DNA from: Bacteroidales bacterium
Lineage (GTDB): Bacteria; Bacteroidota; Bacteroidia; Bacteroidales; UBA932
Reading direction: 5' to 3'
DNA: 64,000 bases
NCBI GenBank assembly: GCA_017546585.1
Contig: JAFYWC010000021.1
Coordinates: 1 to 64,000, forward strand
The position numbers were made by a program, and so were the translations under genes. The stretch's first letter is position 1; every line of letters begins with the position of its first letter. Positions 16,743 to 25,070 of the stretch are shown in pieces. A model generated the notes under the pieces. It was not told where the DNA came from and made no database searches. It saw only the letters and a program-made list of their open reading frames with translations.

Positions 16743-18862
16743 TTAAGTGTAAGTCTTATGGTTCCTTTACCGTTTCCTTTTATGTGCGTCTGGCTGACCA
16801 CGTGGCCTGTGCCGCTGTACTCACATCTGAATCCGCTGTTCTCTATGGCATAGATGGCGTCCTTCAGTCCGTATCCTTTGACATCTGGTATCGGAGCTTT
16901 GGCATCCTTGTCAGTAAAGATGTTCTCTGCTTCCATATCAGGAATATCTCCGTCTGTCTCGAGCCTCTCGCTCCATTCGTTCTCGTATGCCCAAAGTTCA
17001 TCTACGATGTCCTTGAATGTGCCTGCCGGAACGTCTCCTCCGTATGCGTTGACTCCTGGCGCCAGTTTCTTGGTGTATGTCACCACGATGGCTGTGTACT
17101 TCGGATCGTCTGCCGGGAAGAAGCCCACGAATGTTCCCTGATGCTTCTTGCGGCCCTGGAGGTCCTGGTATGGGTCCTTGCTTCCAGGTCTTTCGCTCGG
17201 GTGGAGGTACATACGGGCTGTACCGGTCTTACCTGCCACCTTGCATTTGGCGTTCCTCAGTTTCTTTGCAGTACCTTCAAGAGTTACCTGTGTAAGGGCT
17301 CTTGTCAGTGTGTCTGCAGTGGCCTTTGAGCAGATCGAGTTAAGGACTGTAGGCTTGAACTTCTGCTGCGCGGCTCCGTTCTTTCCTGTGCTCTCGACAA
17401 TGTACGGCTTCATCATCTTGCCGTTATTGGCGATTGCGTTGTAGAATGTCGCCACCTGAAGCGGAGTCACCTTCACTGCATATCCGATCGCAGCCGACAC
17501 AAGGTGTGTCTCTCTCCAGCTTGCATCTTTCGTGTCAGGGATGCTCGGCTTTCCACTGCCTTTCTCGGTGAGTTCGAAATCAAAGTTCGCTCCCAGATTG
17601 TAGGTGTGCAGCCTGCTGATGAACTCCTCAGGACTGTCTCCGTAATGATCTTTCACAAGTCTTCGGAAGACGTAGTTGGAAGAAATCTGAAATCCGTAAA
17701 GGATGGAGATCATATCTCTTCCTGTCCTTCTTTCGTAGTCGGTGATATATGTGTCCTGAGGCATCTCCCTCAGGGTGTATTCTTTCATTATGCCGTGGTT
17801 GGTTTCGATCTCGTCGTCAAGATTCACCAATCCGTCCTCAAGAAGAGTGGTCATCGTAACCGCCTTGAATACCGAACCAGGTTCTCCGGGGAGTCCCGCT
17901 GCCAGGTTGAAACTTTCGTAGAAGTTTCCGAGGCTGTCCTTCTGGAGGTTCACCATCGCCCTGATCGCTCCTGTCTCTACATCCATCACCACTGCACAGC
18001 CTCTCTCGATGTGCTCGGATCTGGCCATATTCTTCTTCAACGCCTTGTCCGCGATGTCCTGGATGTTGATGTCGAGAGTCGTCCTTACATCAAGTCCGTC
18101 CTTTGCAGGCTTGTACTGGCTTGTGACATCCCAAATCCAGTTGGATTTGTCTGTCCTGCGCTCCCAGGCGATTCCTTCCTCTCCACGAAGTTCGTGGTTG
18201 AACTTGCCTTCGATTCCGATGTGGATCTGGCTGGTGTCGTTGTTGTTCTTCACGTATCCGATCACTCTTCGCGCAAGTGTTCCATATGGATAAAGGCGCC
18301 TGTCCGCTTTATCGACAATCAGACCGCCCTTGTGCTGAGGCTCGTTGAAGAGGGGGAGCTGTTTCAGTTCAAGGAGCTTTCCGTGGTCGATGCCGCTTGC
18401 CATTCTCACATATCTTCTTTTGTTGGCACGACCTTCCTTGATTCTATTCATATAGTAGGATGCGTCCTTGCCGTCTTCCTCAAGAACCTCTGCGAGTCCC
18501 TTTGAAAGGAGTTCGGCCTTCTCCATCCATTTCTTTTCATTCTCCACACCCTTGGTCTTGTTCTTTGCGTTGGCCTCCTTCTGGACATAACAGTCCATAT
18601 AGATATCATATAAAGGAGTGGAGATCGCGAGGAGTCGTCCGTTGTGGTCCAGGATCGAGCCGCGGCGGGGTTCAAGAACCTCCTTGTGCTTTGATGGGCG
18701 GAAGTTGTTGACGAATTTAGGATTCGGCTCCCATATCCACTGAATGTAGATTATCCTTCCCACCACTATGAATGCAAGAAGCAGGAACAATATATGAAAA
18801 AGCATCAGGACCCTGCTGGGCCTGCGTCTTTCTCTATCTTCGTATTTTTCCTGTTCTGACAT
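16739..18862 (-). CDS. ftsI: division-specific transpeptidase (class B PBP) with a PASTA domain
   Basis: Penicillin-binding protein 3-type DD-transpeptidase that crosslinks septal peptidoglycan. One N-terminal transmembrane helix (about residues 17-45) is followed by the PBP dimer domain, then the transpeptidase domain with the SxxK motif at S330-K333 (PGSVFK), SSN near residue 397 and KTG near residue 541 (AGKTGTARM). Residues about 650-707 form one PASTA repeat (IPDVKGYGLKDAIYAIENSG). A single C-terminal PASTA domain is common in Bacteroidota FtsI. 707 residues; it lies five bases after ftsL and overlaps murE. Confidence 0.96.
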   Translation of the reverse strand: MSEQEKYEDRERRRPSRVLMLFHILFLLLAFIVVGRIIYIQWIWEPNPKFVNNFRPSKHKEVLEPRRGSILDHNGRLLAISTPLYDIYMDCYVQKEANAKNKTKGVENEKKWMEKAELLSKGLAEVLEEDGKDASYYMNRIKEGRANKRRYVRMASGIDHGKLLELKQLPLFNEPQHKGGLIVDKADRRLYPYGTLARRVIGYVKNNNDTSQIHIGIEGKFNHELRGEEGIAWERRTDKSNWIWDVTSQYKPAKDGLDVRTTLDINIQDIADKALKKNMARSEHIERGCAVVMDVETGAIRAMVNLQKDSLGNFYESFNLAAGLPGEPGSVFKAVTMTTLLEDGLVNLDDEIETNHGIMKEYTLREMPQDTYITDYERRTGRDMISILYGFQISSNYVFRRLVKDHYGDSPEEFISRLHTYNLGANFDFELTEKGSGKPSIPDTKDASWRETHLVSAAIGYAVKVTPLQVATFYNAIANNGKMMKPYIVESTGKNGAAQQKFKPTVLNSICSKATADTLTRALTQVTLEGTAKKLRNAKCKVAGKTGTARMYLHPSERPGSKDPYQDLQGRKKHQGTFVGFFPADDPKYTAIVVTYTKKLAPGVNAYGGDVPAGTFKDIVDELWAYENEWSERLETDGDIPDMEAENIFTDKDAKAPIPDVKGYGLKDAIYAIENSGFRCEYSGTGHVVSQTHIKGNGKGTIRLTLK

Positions 18863-18867
18863 AGTCT

Positions 18868-19215
18868 TTAGTCTGCCTTGATTATTTCCGCCGGCTTCAC
18901 TGGTGCCGTAACCTTTGAACCTCTCTCCTCGAGCATCTGCTGCACTGTGCTCATTCTTCCTGACTTCACAAACTCGTAAGTCTTCTGGGCGTGGTAGATC
19001 TTGTACTCCTCAAGGACGACCTTGTTTCGCTCTACCTTCACCATAGTCTGCTCGATCATATAGTTCAGGAATATGTTGATGATGCCTAGCGCGAACAGGA
19101 AGATGATGACAGGCAAAAACCTGTCGACCCTCAGCAGGGTGAGAATGTCACCGCTGAAGAGCGACTTGACCACTGTCTTGAAGGTCACCTTTTCCTGATT
19201 TTCGCTTCTGTTCAT
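18868..19215 (-). CDS. ftsL: FtsL-like cell division protein
   Basis: 115-residue bitopic membrane protein with one transmembrane helix (about residues 29-53, FLPVIIFLFALGIINIFLNYMI) followed by a short extracytoplasmic coiled-coil-like segment (VERNKVVLEEYKIYHAQKTYEFV). Sequence similarity in this family is weak; the call rests on size, topology and its place between rsmH and ftsI. It should pair with a DivIC/FtsB-like protein such as the one at 47715. Two bases separate it from rsmH. Confidence 0.85.
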   Translation of the reverse strand: MNRSENQEKVTFKTVVKSLFSGDILTLLRVDRFLPVIIFLFALGIINIFLNYMIEQTMVKVERNKVVLEEYKIYHAQKTYEFVKSGRMSTVQQMLEERGSKVTAPVKPAEIIKAD

Positions 19216-19217
19216 CG

Positions 19218-20123
19218 TCAGATCTTTTCTGCAATCCTGAGTTTTGCGCTTCGTGCTCTTGTGTTTGCCGCAATCTCCTCTTCCTGCGGAAGGATCGGCT
19301 TGCGGTTGACTGCCTTCAACGGCGCAGTCGCATTTCCGAAAAAGTCCTTTTCCATCTTGCCCTCGATGTTGCCGGCCTTGATGAAGTTCTTCACCATACG
19401 GTCTTCAAGGGAGTGGTAAGTGATGATGACGAGTTTTCCTCCAGGCTTCAGCGCCCTTGCCGCTCCTGTAAGGAATTTCTCGAGAGATCTCATCTCCTGG
19501 TTTACCTCGATACGGAGAGCCTGATAGACCTTTGCAAGGAACTTGTGTTCCGCGAACTTTGGAAGCGCACTTTCGATGGCCTTGCCGAGGTCGCCTGTGG
19601 TGACGATCTGGGAGGTCTCTCTCGCCTTGCAGATGAGTTGGGCGATCTTGCGGCTGTTGTCCACCTCGCCATAGAGCCTGAGGATCCTCTCGAGGTCCTC
19701 GTACTCGTAGCCGTTGACGATGTCGGCCGCTGTAGTTGTTGCTTCCTGGTTCATTCTCATATCGAGAGGTGCTTCGTACCTGAATGAGAATCCTCTTTCC
19801 GCTGTGTCGAACTGATGCGAAGATACACCGAGATCGGCAAGTACGCCGTCGATGCCTTCGCTGTATCCCTGATGCAGCACGTGATTGTAAATCCAGCGGA
19901 AATCGCTGCGGATCAAGGTGAGACGTGAGTCGTCTGGCTTGTTAGCTATTGCGTCACTGTCTCGATCGAAAGCGAGCACACGCCCATTGATTGATAAGCG
20001 TGAAAGTATTTCGGACGTGTGCCCACCTCCTCCGAATGTAGCGTCAGCGTAGACTCCATCAGTGGAACCTACAAGTGCAGATACGCTCTCGTCTAATAGT
20101 ACTGAAGTATGATATTCCGACAT
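19218..20123 (-). CDS. rsmH: 16S rRNA (cytosine(1402)-N4)-methyltransferase
   Basis: SAM-dependent methyltransferase (MraW) modifying C1402 in the ribosomal P site. The SAM loop ADATFGGGGHTSEIL (about residues 26-40), DLGVSSHQFD and the C-terminal ITYHSLEDRMVKNF are diagnostic. 301 residues is normal. It follows mraZ by 17 bases, the universal order. Confidence 0.97.
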   Translation of the reverse strand: MSEYHTSVLLDESVSALVGSTDGVYADATFGGGGHTSEILSRLSINGRVLAFDRDSDAIANKPDDSRLTLIRSDFRWIYNHVLHQGYSEGIDGVLADLGVSSHQFDTAERGFSFRYEAPLDMRMNQEATTTAADIVNGYEYEDLERILRLYGEVDNSRKIAQLICKARETSQIVTTGDLGKAIESALPKFAEHKFLAKVYQALRIEVNQEMRSLEKFLTGAARALKPGGKLVIITYHSLEDRMVKNFIKAGNIEGKMEKDFFGNATAPLKAVNRKPILPQEEEIAANTRARSAKLRIAEKI

Positions 20124-20140
20124 TTCCGGTCCTCCTTTGT

Positions 20141-20596
20141 CTAGATTGTTTCTGACAATGAACCGGCTATAGAAATGAAATCTTCGTTGGAAATGATGCT
20201 GGACTCATAGTTTTCCTTGGCCCAGATCTCTATTTTATAATCATTACCGGAGAAAACGACTTCCTTTGTCACGCCGATCATTTCAAGAAGTTTCTTAGGA
20301 ATGGAGATGCGGCCAAGCTTCGCGTCAGGCTCCACTATCGCGCAATTATGCATATATGCTCTCCAGAATTTAGCGTGTTTTTCGTTGAAAGCCGGGTTCA
20401 GTCTAGAAAGAACCTTCTCCGACTGGCGCTCCCACTCTGAATAGGTGTACATTTCGAGACAGTCACTGAAGTTCTCCTTCCTGATGACGAATCTCATATC
20501 ACCTTCAGCGGGCATAATGCCTTTGAAGGCGGCAGGGAAAATGAGTCTTCCCTTGTCGTCTACCTTGACATTATATTCGCCGATAAATCTTACCAT
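20141..20596 (-). CDS. mraZ: MraZ, transcriptional regulator of the dcw operon
   Basis: 151-residue AbrB-fold protein with two swapped-hairpin domains: the first around GEYNVKVDDKGRLIFPAAFK (residues 5-24), the second around VEPDAKLGRISIPKKLL. Both keep the DxxxR-type core that contacts DNA. In E. coli MraZ represses its own dcw operon by binding direct repeats before mraZ. Here four TGGAA repeats at exact 10-bp spacing lie just upstream of the -7 box, a good candidate target. First gene of the string running to the MATE gene. Confidence 0.95.
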   Translation of the reverse strand: MVRFIGEYNVKVDDKGRLIFPAAFKGIMPAEGDMRFVIRKENFSDCLEMYTYSEWERQSEKVLSRLNPAFNEKHAKFWRAYMHNCAIVEPDAKLGRISIPKKLLEMIGVTKEVVFSGNDYKIEIWAKENYESSIISNEDFISIAGSLSETI

Positions 20597-20620
20597 AAAT
20601 ACTTTTCACGCTAATCGTCA

Positions 20621-20628
20621 CAAAGGTA
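20621..20628 (-). promoter_or_regulatory. dcw operon -7 box (TACCTTTG)
   Basis: Exact TAnnTTTG match on the minus strand, 24 bases before the mraZ ATG and the only one in the mraZ upstream gap on that strand, so it probably drives the whole 18-gene string. Confidence 0.7.
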
Positions 20629-20637
20629 GATATAATT

Positions 20638-20672
20638 TTCCATTTTCTTCCACAATCTTCCAAAATTTTCCA
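20638..20672 (-). promoter_or_regulatory. candidate MraZ operator: four TGGAA direct repeats, period 10
   Basis: Read on the minus strand, TGGAA occurs four times with starts exactly 10 bp apart (plus-strand TTCCA at 20638, 20648, 20658, 20668); a degenerate TTGAA follows 12 bp further out at 20680-20684. Spacing of five bases plus a five-base gap matches the TGGGN-N5 arrangement bound by E. coli MraZ. The array starts 10 bp upstream of the -7 box, over the expected polymerase contact region. Confidence 0.6.
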
Positions 20673-20713
20673 CAAAATTTTCAACAGGGCTTTTGGCCTA
20701 TGATTTTTTCGCG

Positions 20714-20721
20714 TATTTTTG
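20714..20721 (+). promoter_or_regulatory. -7 box (TATTTTTG) of the M23 peptidase gene
   Basis: Exact TAnnTTTG match 20 bases before the ATG at 20742, with a TTTG 18 bases upstream (20692-20695) as a possible -33 element. It diverges from the dcw promoter, with the TGGAA array between them. Confidence 0.65.
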
Positions 20722-20741
20722 CATCTGTTAACACTTTAGAT

Positions 20742-22007
20742 ATGAAGAAAACAACGATTATATCCATCCTTGCAGTGTTTGCATCACTGCTCCTCTCCGC
20801 ATCTTGCGGAAGGTCTGAAAAATCAGTTGAAGATCTTGATTCGGCAGCGGCGTGCGACACCTTGGCCAACGTCGGTCCAATGGGCTTCTGCGCTGATTCA
20901 TTGGAAGTTACAGAAGGGAAAGTGAAGAGCGGGCAGTTTTTCTCAAACCTCCTCGGCTCTCTCGGAATGTCTGCGACAGATGCGTATAACCTCACCCAGG
21001 CCTGTGGAGAAGTCTTCGATGTGAAGTCGCTTCGAGTTGGAAATACATACAGAGCATACCGTTCAGCGGAAGGTACTCTCAAGTACCTCGTATATGACCG
21101 CGACAGGATGAATTGTGTGGTCTTTGACTGCACCGGACCGTACTCTGCGTGGGTGTATACAAAGCCTATTGAAACAAGGGACAGATATGCTGATGTGACC
21201 ATCAATTCTTCCCTCTGGAACGATATGATCGCGGCTGACGTTTCACCGCTTCTGATCATAACTCTCTCTGATATCTATGCCTGGACTGTGGACTTCTTCG
21301 GTCTCCAGAAAGGCGACCGTTTCCGTGTGCTTTATCAGGAGAAGATCTGTGATGGAGATGTTGTTTCTGTAGATACTGTAAGATATGCGGTCTTCACTCA
21401 CGGAAAGGAGGATTTCCCTGCAATTATGTTCGATCAGAAGGATGGAGGAAACATCTTCTGGAACGAGAAAGGTGAGAGTATGCGCAAGGCCTTCCTCAAG
21501 GCTCCGCTTAAATATTCAAGAGTAAGTTCTGGCTTTACATATTCGCGTAAACACCCTGTCACCCGTAAGGTACAGCCGCATACCGGAGTCGATTATGCAG
21601 CCCCTACAGGCACTCCTGTAATGACCATCGGCGACGGTGTCGTGACAAGTATCAAGTATGAAGGTGCAGGTGGTAACACCGTGAGAATCAAGCACAATTC
21701 GGTATATTCGACCGCTTATCTCCACCTCTCGAAATATGCCAAAGGACTTAAGGTCGGACAGCGTGTCCGCCAGGGTGACGTCATCGGTTACGTCGGTTCG
21801 ACCGGTCGTTCGACAGGCCCTCACCTCGACTTCAGAGTGTGGAAAAACGGTTCGCCTATCAATCCTCTCAAGATGGATTCACCTCCGGCAGAACCGATCA
21901 AGGAAGAGAGCCGCAAAGCCTTCAACCGTGCCGCCGAGACTTACCAGTCTCAGATCGACACCCTCCAGGCTCGTGCCCATCTCAAAACCCTCTTCGACCT
22001 CCTCTAA
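20742..22007 (+). CDS. M23 family metallopeptidase, lipoprotein
   Basis: 421-residue probable murein endopeptidase in the cell envelope. A lipoprotein signal peptide ends in LSASC (Cys about residue 22). The C-terminal LytM/M23 domain has the zinc ligands in HTGVD, then YLHLS and GPHLDFRV, so it looks catalytically active; the middle region resembles the OapA/LysM-like portion of other Bacteroidota M23 proteins. The start is the ATG at 20742 after a good -7 box; the frame is open further upstream but that part overlaps the mraZ promoter region. Position next to the dcw operon fits a role in cell wall remodelling. Confidence 0.92.
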   Translation: MKKTTIISILAVFASLLLSASCGRSEKSVEDLDSAAACDTLANVGPMGFCADSLEVTEGKVKSGQFFSNLLGSLGMSATDAYNLTQACGEVFDVKSLRVGNTYRAYRSAEGTLKYLVYDRDRMNCVVFDCTGPYSAWVYTKPIETRDRYADVTINSSLWNDMIAADVSPLLIITLSDIYAWTVDFFGLQKGDRFRVLYQEKICDGDVVSVDTVRYAVFTHGKEDFPAIMFDQKDGGNIFWNEKGESMRKAFLKAPLKYSRVSSGFTYSRKHPVTRKVQPHTGVDYAAPTGTPVMTIGDGVVTSIKYEGAGGNTVRIKHNSVYSTAYLHLSKYAKGLKVGQRVRQGDVIGYVGSTGRSTGPHLDFRVWKNGSPINPLKMDSPPAEPIKEESRKAFNRAAETYQSQIDTLQARAHLKTLFDLL

Positions 22008-22091
22008 TTGACTTTTACGAAGCAGCCCTTCTGCACCGCCGTATACCATTCATCCCACAATATCAAAACCGTGCTAGCGATGATGTGTATA

Positions 22092-22186
22092 GAGATGTGG
22101 CAGATAGCCACAAGGCGGCATTGGCTCCCGAAAAGGGAAGGGGCCCACGAAGTGGGAAGGACCGCCAGTGGCTACTGCCACATCTC
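22092..22186. repeat. large stem-loop palindromic element
   Basis: Outer arms 22092-22103/22175-22186 (12 bp), then 22105-22111/22168-22174 (7 bp, one bulged A at 22104), then 22114-22118/22162-22166 (5 bp) form about 24 paired bases. The apex carries two small hairpins: TCCC-GAAAA-GGGA at 22126-22138 and CCCAC-GAA-GTGGG at 22144-22156. The result is a cloverleaf-like fold. No convincing gene lies in 22008-22209. It could be a mobile palindromic repeat, a structured RNA, or a transcription end structure between the convergent M23 and TonB-like genes. Confidence 0.7.
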
Positions 22187-22209
22187 GATCCTTCAATAAT
22201 TCAGATTGA

Positions 22210-22941
22210 CTACTGTGCAATAAATCTGTAGACGATTTCACCGGTCTGACGCGCCGGCGCTGTAGAAGACTGCGAGAACCTTGATTTGAGAGCCGCCTCC
22301 AGCGCGAACTTCCTCAACAGCCTGTTAGTTGACGAAACCTCTTCAACAACCTCAGCCTCAATGACTTTACCCTGAGGGTTGACTACGATGGTGACCGTCA
22401 CATCACCACCTGAATATCCCTTGTATGCAGGTACAGGCAAGTAACTTGCCTTACGTCCGTCCAGCTTATACGAAAGCACCGACGGGCCTGTATACACAGA
22501 TTCCTGATCCTTCTTGGAACCGCTTTTACCTCCCAGATCAACAGTCTCCTCCCTAGCATCCTCTTCGATAGCGTTGCTCTTCTGCCCGTTCTTCAGATCC
22601 TGGGCAAGCCTCTCCGCATCCTTATATAGCTGTTCCGCATCAGTTCCTCTGTCATCCTTGAGATAACCTCTGTCCACAGCAATATTCTTTACAGGAGCCG
22701 AAGCAGATATCCTCTCCTCCAGCTTCTTCCTGATCGCATCCATCTTGGAGATCTCCTTTTCAAGCTCCTCCATCTCCTTCTGCTGCCTCTCGATCTCCTC
22801 CTGCTTAGAGAAGTCGATCACGAAGCTTTCCTCCCTGCGTACGGTAGCGTCGATCTGGAACAACAGCAACACAATAATCACCGTGAGATGAAATATCACG
22901 GTGATCAGTATTCCTGCATTATTTTCTCCTTTTCTGCTCAA
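22210..22941 (-). CDS. TonB-like energy transducer
   Basis: 243-residue protein with one N-terminal transmembrane helix (about residues 10-28), a charged coiled-coil segment (about 42-75, KQEEIERQQKEMEELEKEIS) and a C-terminal TonB domain (about 165-243, containing YSGGDVTVTIVVNPQGKV and a final VYRFIAQ). TonB passes proton-motive energy from ExbB/ExbD to outer-membrane receptors. The proline-rich spacer normal for TonB is missing; the coiled coil may span the periplasm instead, making a TolA-like mode possible. It lies five bases after udk. Confidence 0.82.
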   Translation of the reverse strand: MSRKGENNAGILITVIFHLTVIIVLLLFQIDATVRREESFVIDFSKQEEIERQQKEMEELEKEISKMDAIRKKLEERISASAPVKNIAVDRGYLKDDRGTDAEQLYKDAERLAQDLKNGQKSNAIEEDAREETVDLGGKSGSKKDQESVYTGPSVLSYKLDGRKASYLPVPAYKGYSGGDVTVTIVVNPQGKVIEAEVVEEVSSTNRLLRKFALEAALKSRFSQSSTAPARQTGEIVYRFIAQ

Positions 22942-22946
22942 TGCAA

Positions 22947-23567
22947 TTATTTCTTGCTCTGTGAAAGTGACTTTTCAATAGTCGCTGAAATCACGTCGAT
23001 AGCCACCTTGTTGTGACCTCCCTGAGGGATGATGATATCAGCATATCTCTTGCTCGGCTCAATGAACTGAAGATACATCGGCTTCACTGTCCTTGAGTAT
23101 CTCTCGATAACCCACTCGACTGTCTTGCCTCTCTCGACGATGTCTCGTGCCATAACTCGCATAAGTCTGTCATCGTCATCCGCATCAACGAAAATCTTGA
23201 TGTCCATCAGTTCGCGAAGCTGTGGGTCAGTAAAGATAAGGATACCCTCGACGATGATCACGTCTGCCGGCTTGACCCTTACTGTCTCGTTCTTCGAACG
23301 TCCGCAGGTAATGTATGAATATACCGGCTGATCTACCACCTTGCCCTCTCTAAGTTCCTGAAGCTGAGCCCTGAGGAGTTCGAAGTCAATCGAATCGGGA
23401 TGGTCGAAATTGTGAACTCTCTTCTGCTCCTCTGTATAATGGCTGAGGTCTTTGTAGTATGAATCCTGAGGGATTACAACCACGTTTTCCTGAAGCTGCT
23501 CAGTGATAGCCTTTACGACTGTAGTCTTGCCGGAACCTGAGCCTCCGGCGATGCCGATAATCAACAT
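22947..23567 (-). CDS. udk: uridine kinase
   Basis: 206-residue cytosolic kinase phosphorylating uridine and cytidine in pyrimidine salvage. The P-loop GIAGGSGSGKTT (residues 5-16), QDSYYKDL and NFDHPDSIDFELL are family blocks. Normal length. It lies 62 bases after asnS, with a REP-like hairpin in the gap, and just before the TonB-like gene. Confidence 0.96.
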   Translation of the reverse strand: MLIIGIAGGSGSGKTTVVKAITEQLQENVVVIPQDSYYKDLSHYTEEQKRVHNFDHPDSIDFELLRAQLQELREGKVVDQPVYSYITCGRSKNETVRVKPADVIIVEGILIFTDPQLRELMDIKIFVDADDDDRLMRVMARDIVERGKTVEWVIERYSRTVKPMYLQFIEPSKRYADIIIPQGGHNKVAIDVISATIEKSLSQSKK

Positions 23568-23580
23568 TGTAGTTATTTAT

Positions 23581-23609
23581 TGAGATCCCCGGACGAGCCG
23601 GGGATGACG
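23581..23609. repeat. REP-like hairpin between asnS and udk
   Basis: Perfect inverted repeat ATCCCCGG (23585-23592) / CCGGGGAT (23598-23605) with a five-base loop. On the minus strand it is preceded by GTC and reads GTCATCCCCGG, matching the layout of the second copy at 55240-55267 (GTCATTCC...GGAATCT). Such GTCA-plus-hairpin units resemble REP sequences. It lacks a U-tract, so it is not a clear terminator. Confidence 0.6.
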
Positions 23610-23629
23610 TTTATATCAGTGGATGACGA

Positions 23630-25024
23630 TTAATATTCCGCGTTCTTTGGTGTACGTGGGAATGGGATCACGTCACGGATGTTGCTCATACCTGTCACGA
23701 AGAGGAGGAGACGCTCGAATCCGAGACCGAATCCACTGTGAGGAGCTGAACCGTAACGACGTGTGTCGAGGTACCACTCGAGACCCTTGCGGCTCATTCC
23801 AGTCTCCTCGATACGTGCCTCGAGCTTCTGGAGTGACGACTCACGCTCTGAACCTCCGATGATCTCACCGATCTTAGGGAAGAGAACGTCCATAGCGCGT
23901 ACAGTCTTGCCGTCCTCGTTCTGCTTCATATAGAATGCCTTGATGTCCTTAGGATAGTCTGTAAGGATAACAGGCTTCTGGAAGTGCTTCTCAACGAGAT
24001 ATCTCTCGTGCTCGCTCTGGAGGTCAGTACCCCAGCTTACAGGATACTCCCACTCTACGCCTGCAGCCTCGAGGATCTTGATACCCTCAGTGTAAGTGAG
24101 ACGTACGAACTCAGTGTCAGCAACGCCCTCGAGACGTGCGATGAGCTCGTTGTCATATCTGTCGTTGAGGAACTGGATATCCTCGCGGCAGTTGTCGAGA
24201 GCATACTTCACGAGATACTTGATGAACTCCTCAGCGAGAGCCATATTGTCGTTGATGTCATAGAATGCCATCTCAGGCTCGATCATCCAGAACTCTGCAA
24301 GGTGACGTGGAGTGTTTGAGTTCTCAGCACGGAATGTAGGACCGAATGTGTAGATCTCACCGAGAGCCATAGCTCCGAGCTCACCCTCGAGCTGACCTGA
24401 TACTGTAAGGCTTGTCTCCTTTCCGAAGAAGTCCTTTGAATAGTCTACGCCGCCCTTCTTGTTGCGTGGAAGGTTCTCCATATCGAGAGTTGTCACGCGG
24501 AACATCTGACCTGCGCCCTCACAGTCTGAAGCTGTGATGAGTGGAGTATGCATATATACGAATCCCTTCTCGTGGAAGAACTTGTGGATTGCGTATGCCA
24601 TCTGGTTACGTACGCGGTAGATTGCTCCGAATGTGTTGGTTCTTGGACGGAGGTGAGCTACTGTTCTGAGGAACTCGAAAGAAGTGTCCTTCTTCTGAAG
24701 AGGGTAGCGTACAGGGTCGCACTCTCCGTAAACCTCGATAGCTGTAGCCTGGATCTCAGTTGCCTGGCCGCCTCCCATTGACTCGACGAGCTTTCCCCAT
24801 ACTGCGATGCAGGCTCCGGTAGATACCTTTGCGAGAACGGCCTCGTTCTCAGCGGTCTTGTCAACTACGATCTGAATATTATTGATTGTAGAACCGTCAT
24901 TAAGGGCAATGAATGCCACATTCTTGTTTCCTCTCTTTGTTCTTACCCATCCTTTTGCAAGAACGTCCTTACCTGCCTCGCTCTTGAGCAGGTCCTTGAC
25001 TTTGGTTCTGATGACTGTTTCCAT
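23630..25024 (-). CDS. asnS: asparagine--tRNA ligase
   Basis: Class IIb synthetase charging tRNA-Asn. An N-terminal OB-fold anticodon domain ([20 protein letters not shown]) precedes the catalytic domain with motif 2 ([21 protein letters not shown]) and motif 3 (GFGLGFERL near the C-terminus). 464 residues, usual length. A direct AsnRS implies that the cell need not rely on transamidation for Asn-tRNA. A -7 box lies 26 bases before the start. Confidence 0.97.
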   Translation of the reverse strand: METVIRTKVKDLLKSEAGKDVLAKGWVRTKRGNKNVAFIALNDGSTINNIQIVVDKTAENEAVLAKVSTGACIAVWGKLVESMGGGQATEIQATAIEVYGECDPVRYPLQKKDTSFEFLRTVAHLRPRTNTFGAIYRVRNQMAYAIHKFFHEKGFVYMHTPLITASDCEGAGQMFRVTTLDMENLPRNKKGGVDYSKDFFGKETSLTVSGQLEGELGAMALGEIYTFGPTFRAENSNTPRHLAEFWMIEPEMAFYDINDNMALAEEFIKYLVKYALDNCREDIQFLNDRYDNELIARLEGVADTEFVRLTYTEGIKILEAAGVEWEYPVSWGTDLQSEHERYLVEKHFQKPVILTDYPKDIKAFYMKQNEDGKTVRAMDVLFPKIGEIIGGSERESSLQKLEARIEETGMSRKGLEWYLDTRRYGSAPHSGFGLGFERLLLFVTGMSNIRDVIPFPRTPKNAEY

Positions 25025-25050
25025 TCTTGTATATTGTATTTTTGATTATG

Positions 25051-25058
25051 CAAAGATA
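25051..25058 (-). promoter_or_regulatory. asnS -7 box (TATCTTTG)
   Basis: Exact TAnnTTTG match on the minus strand in the 46-base gap before asnS. Confidence 0.65.
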
Positions 25059-25070
25059 ATTGATTTAAGG

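Noticed and set aside
17504..18505. Plus-strand open frame of 333 codons opposite ftsI
   Set aside because: Shadow of the transpeptidase gene; no motifs, no start context.
20445..20741. Upstream extension of the M23 peptidase frame
   Set aside because: It overlaps mraZ, the dcw promoter, the TGGAA array and the M23 -7 box, and would hide the lipoprotein signal peptide that begins at 20742.
22008..22199. Short plus-strand open frame in the gap after the M23 gene
   Set aside because: It runs through a large stem-loop element and has no protein-like features or promoter.
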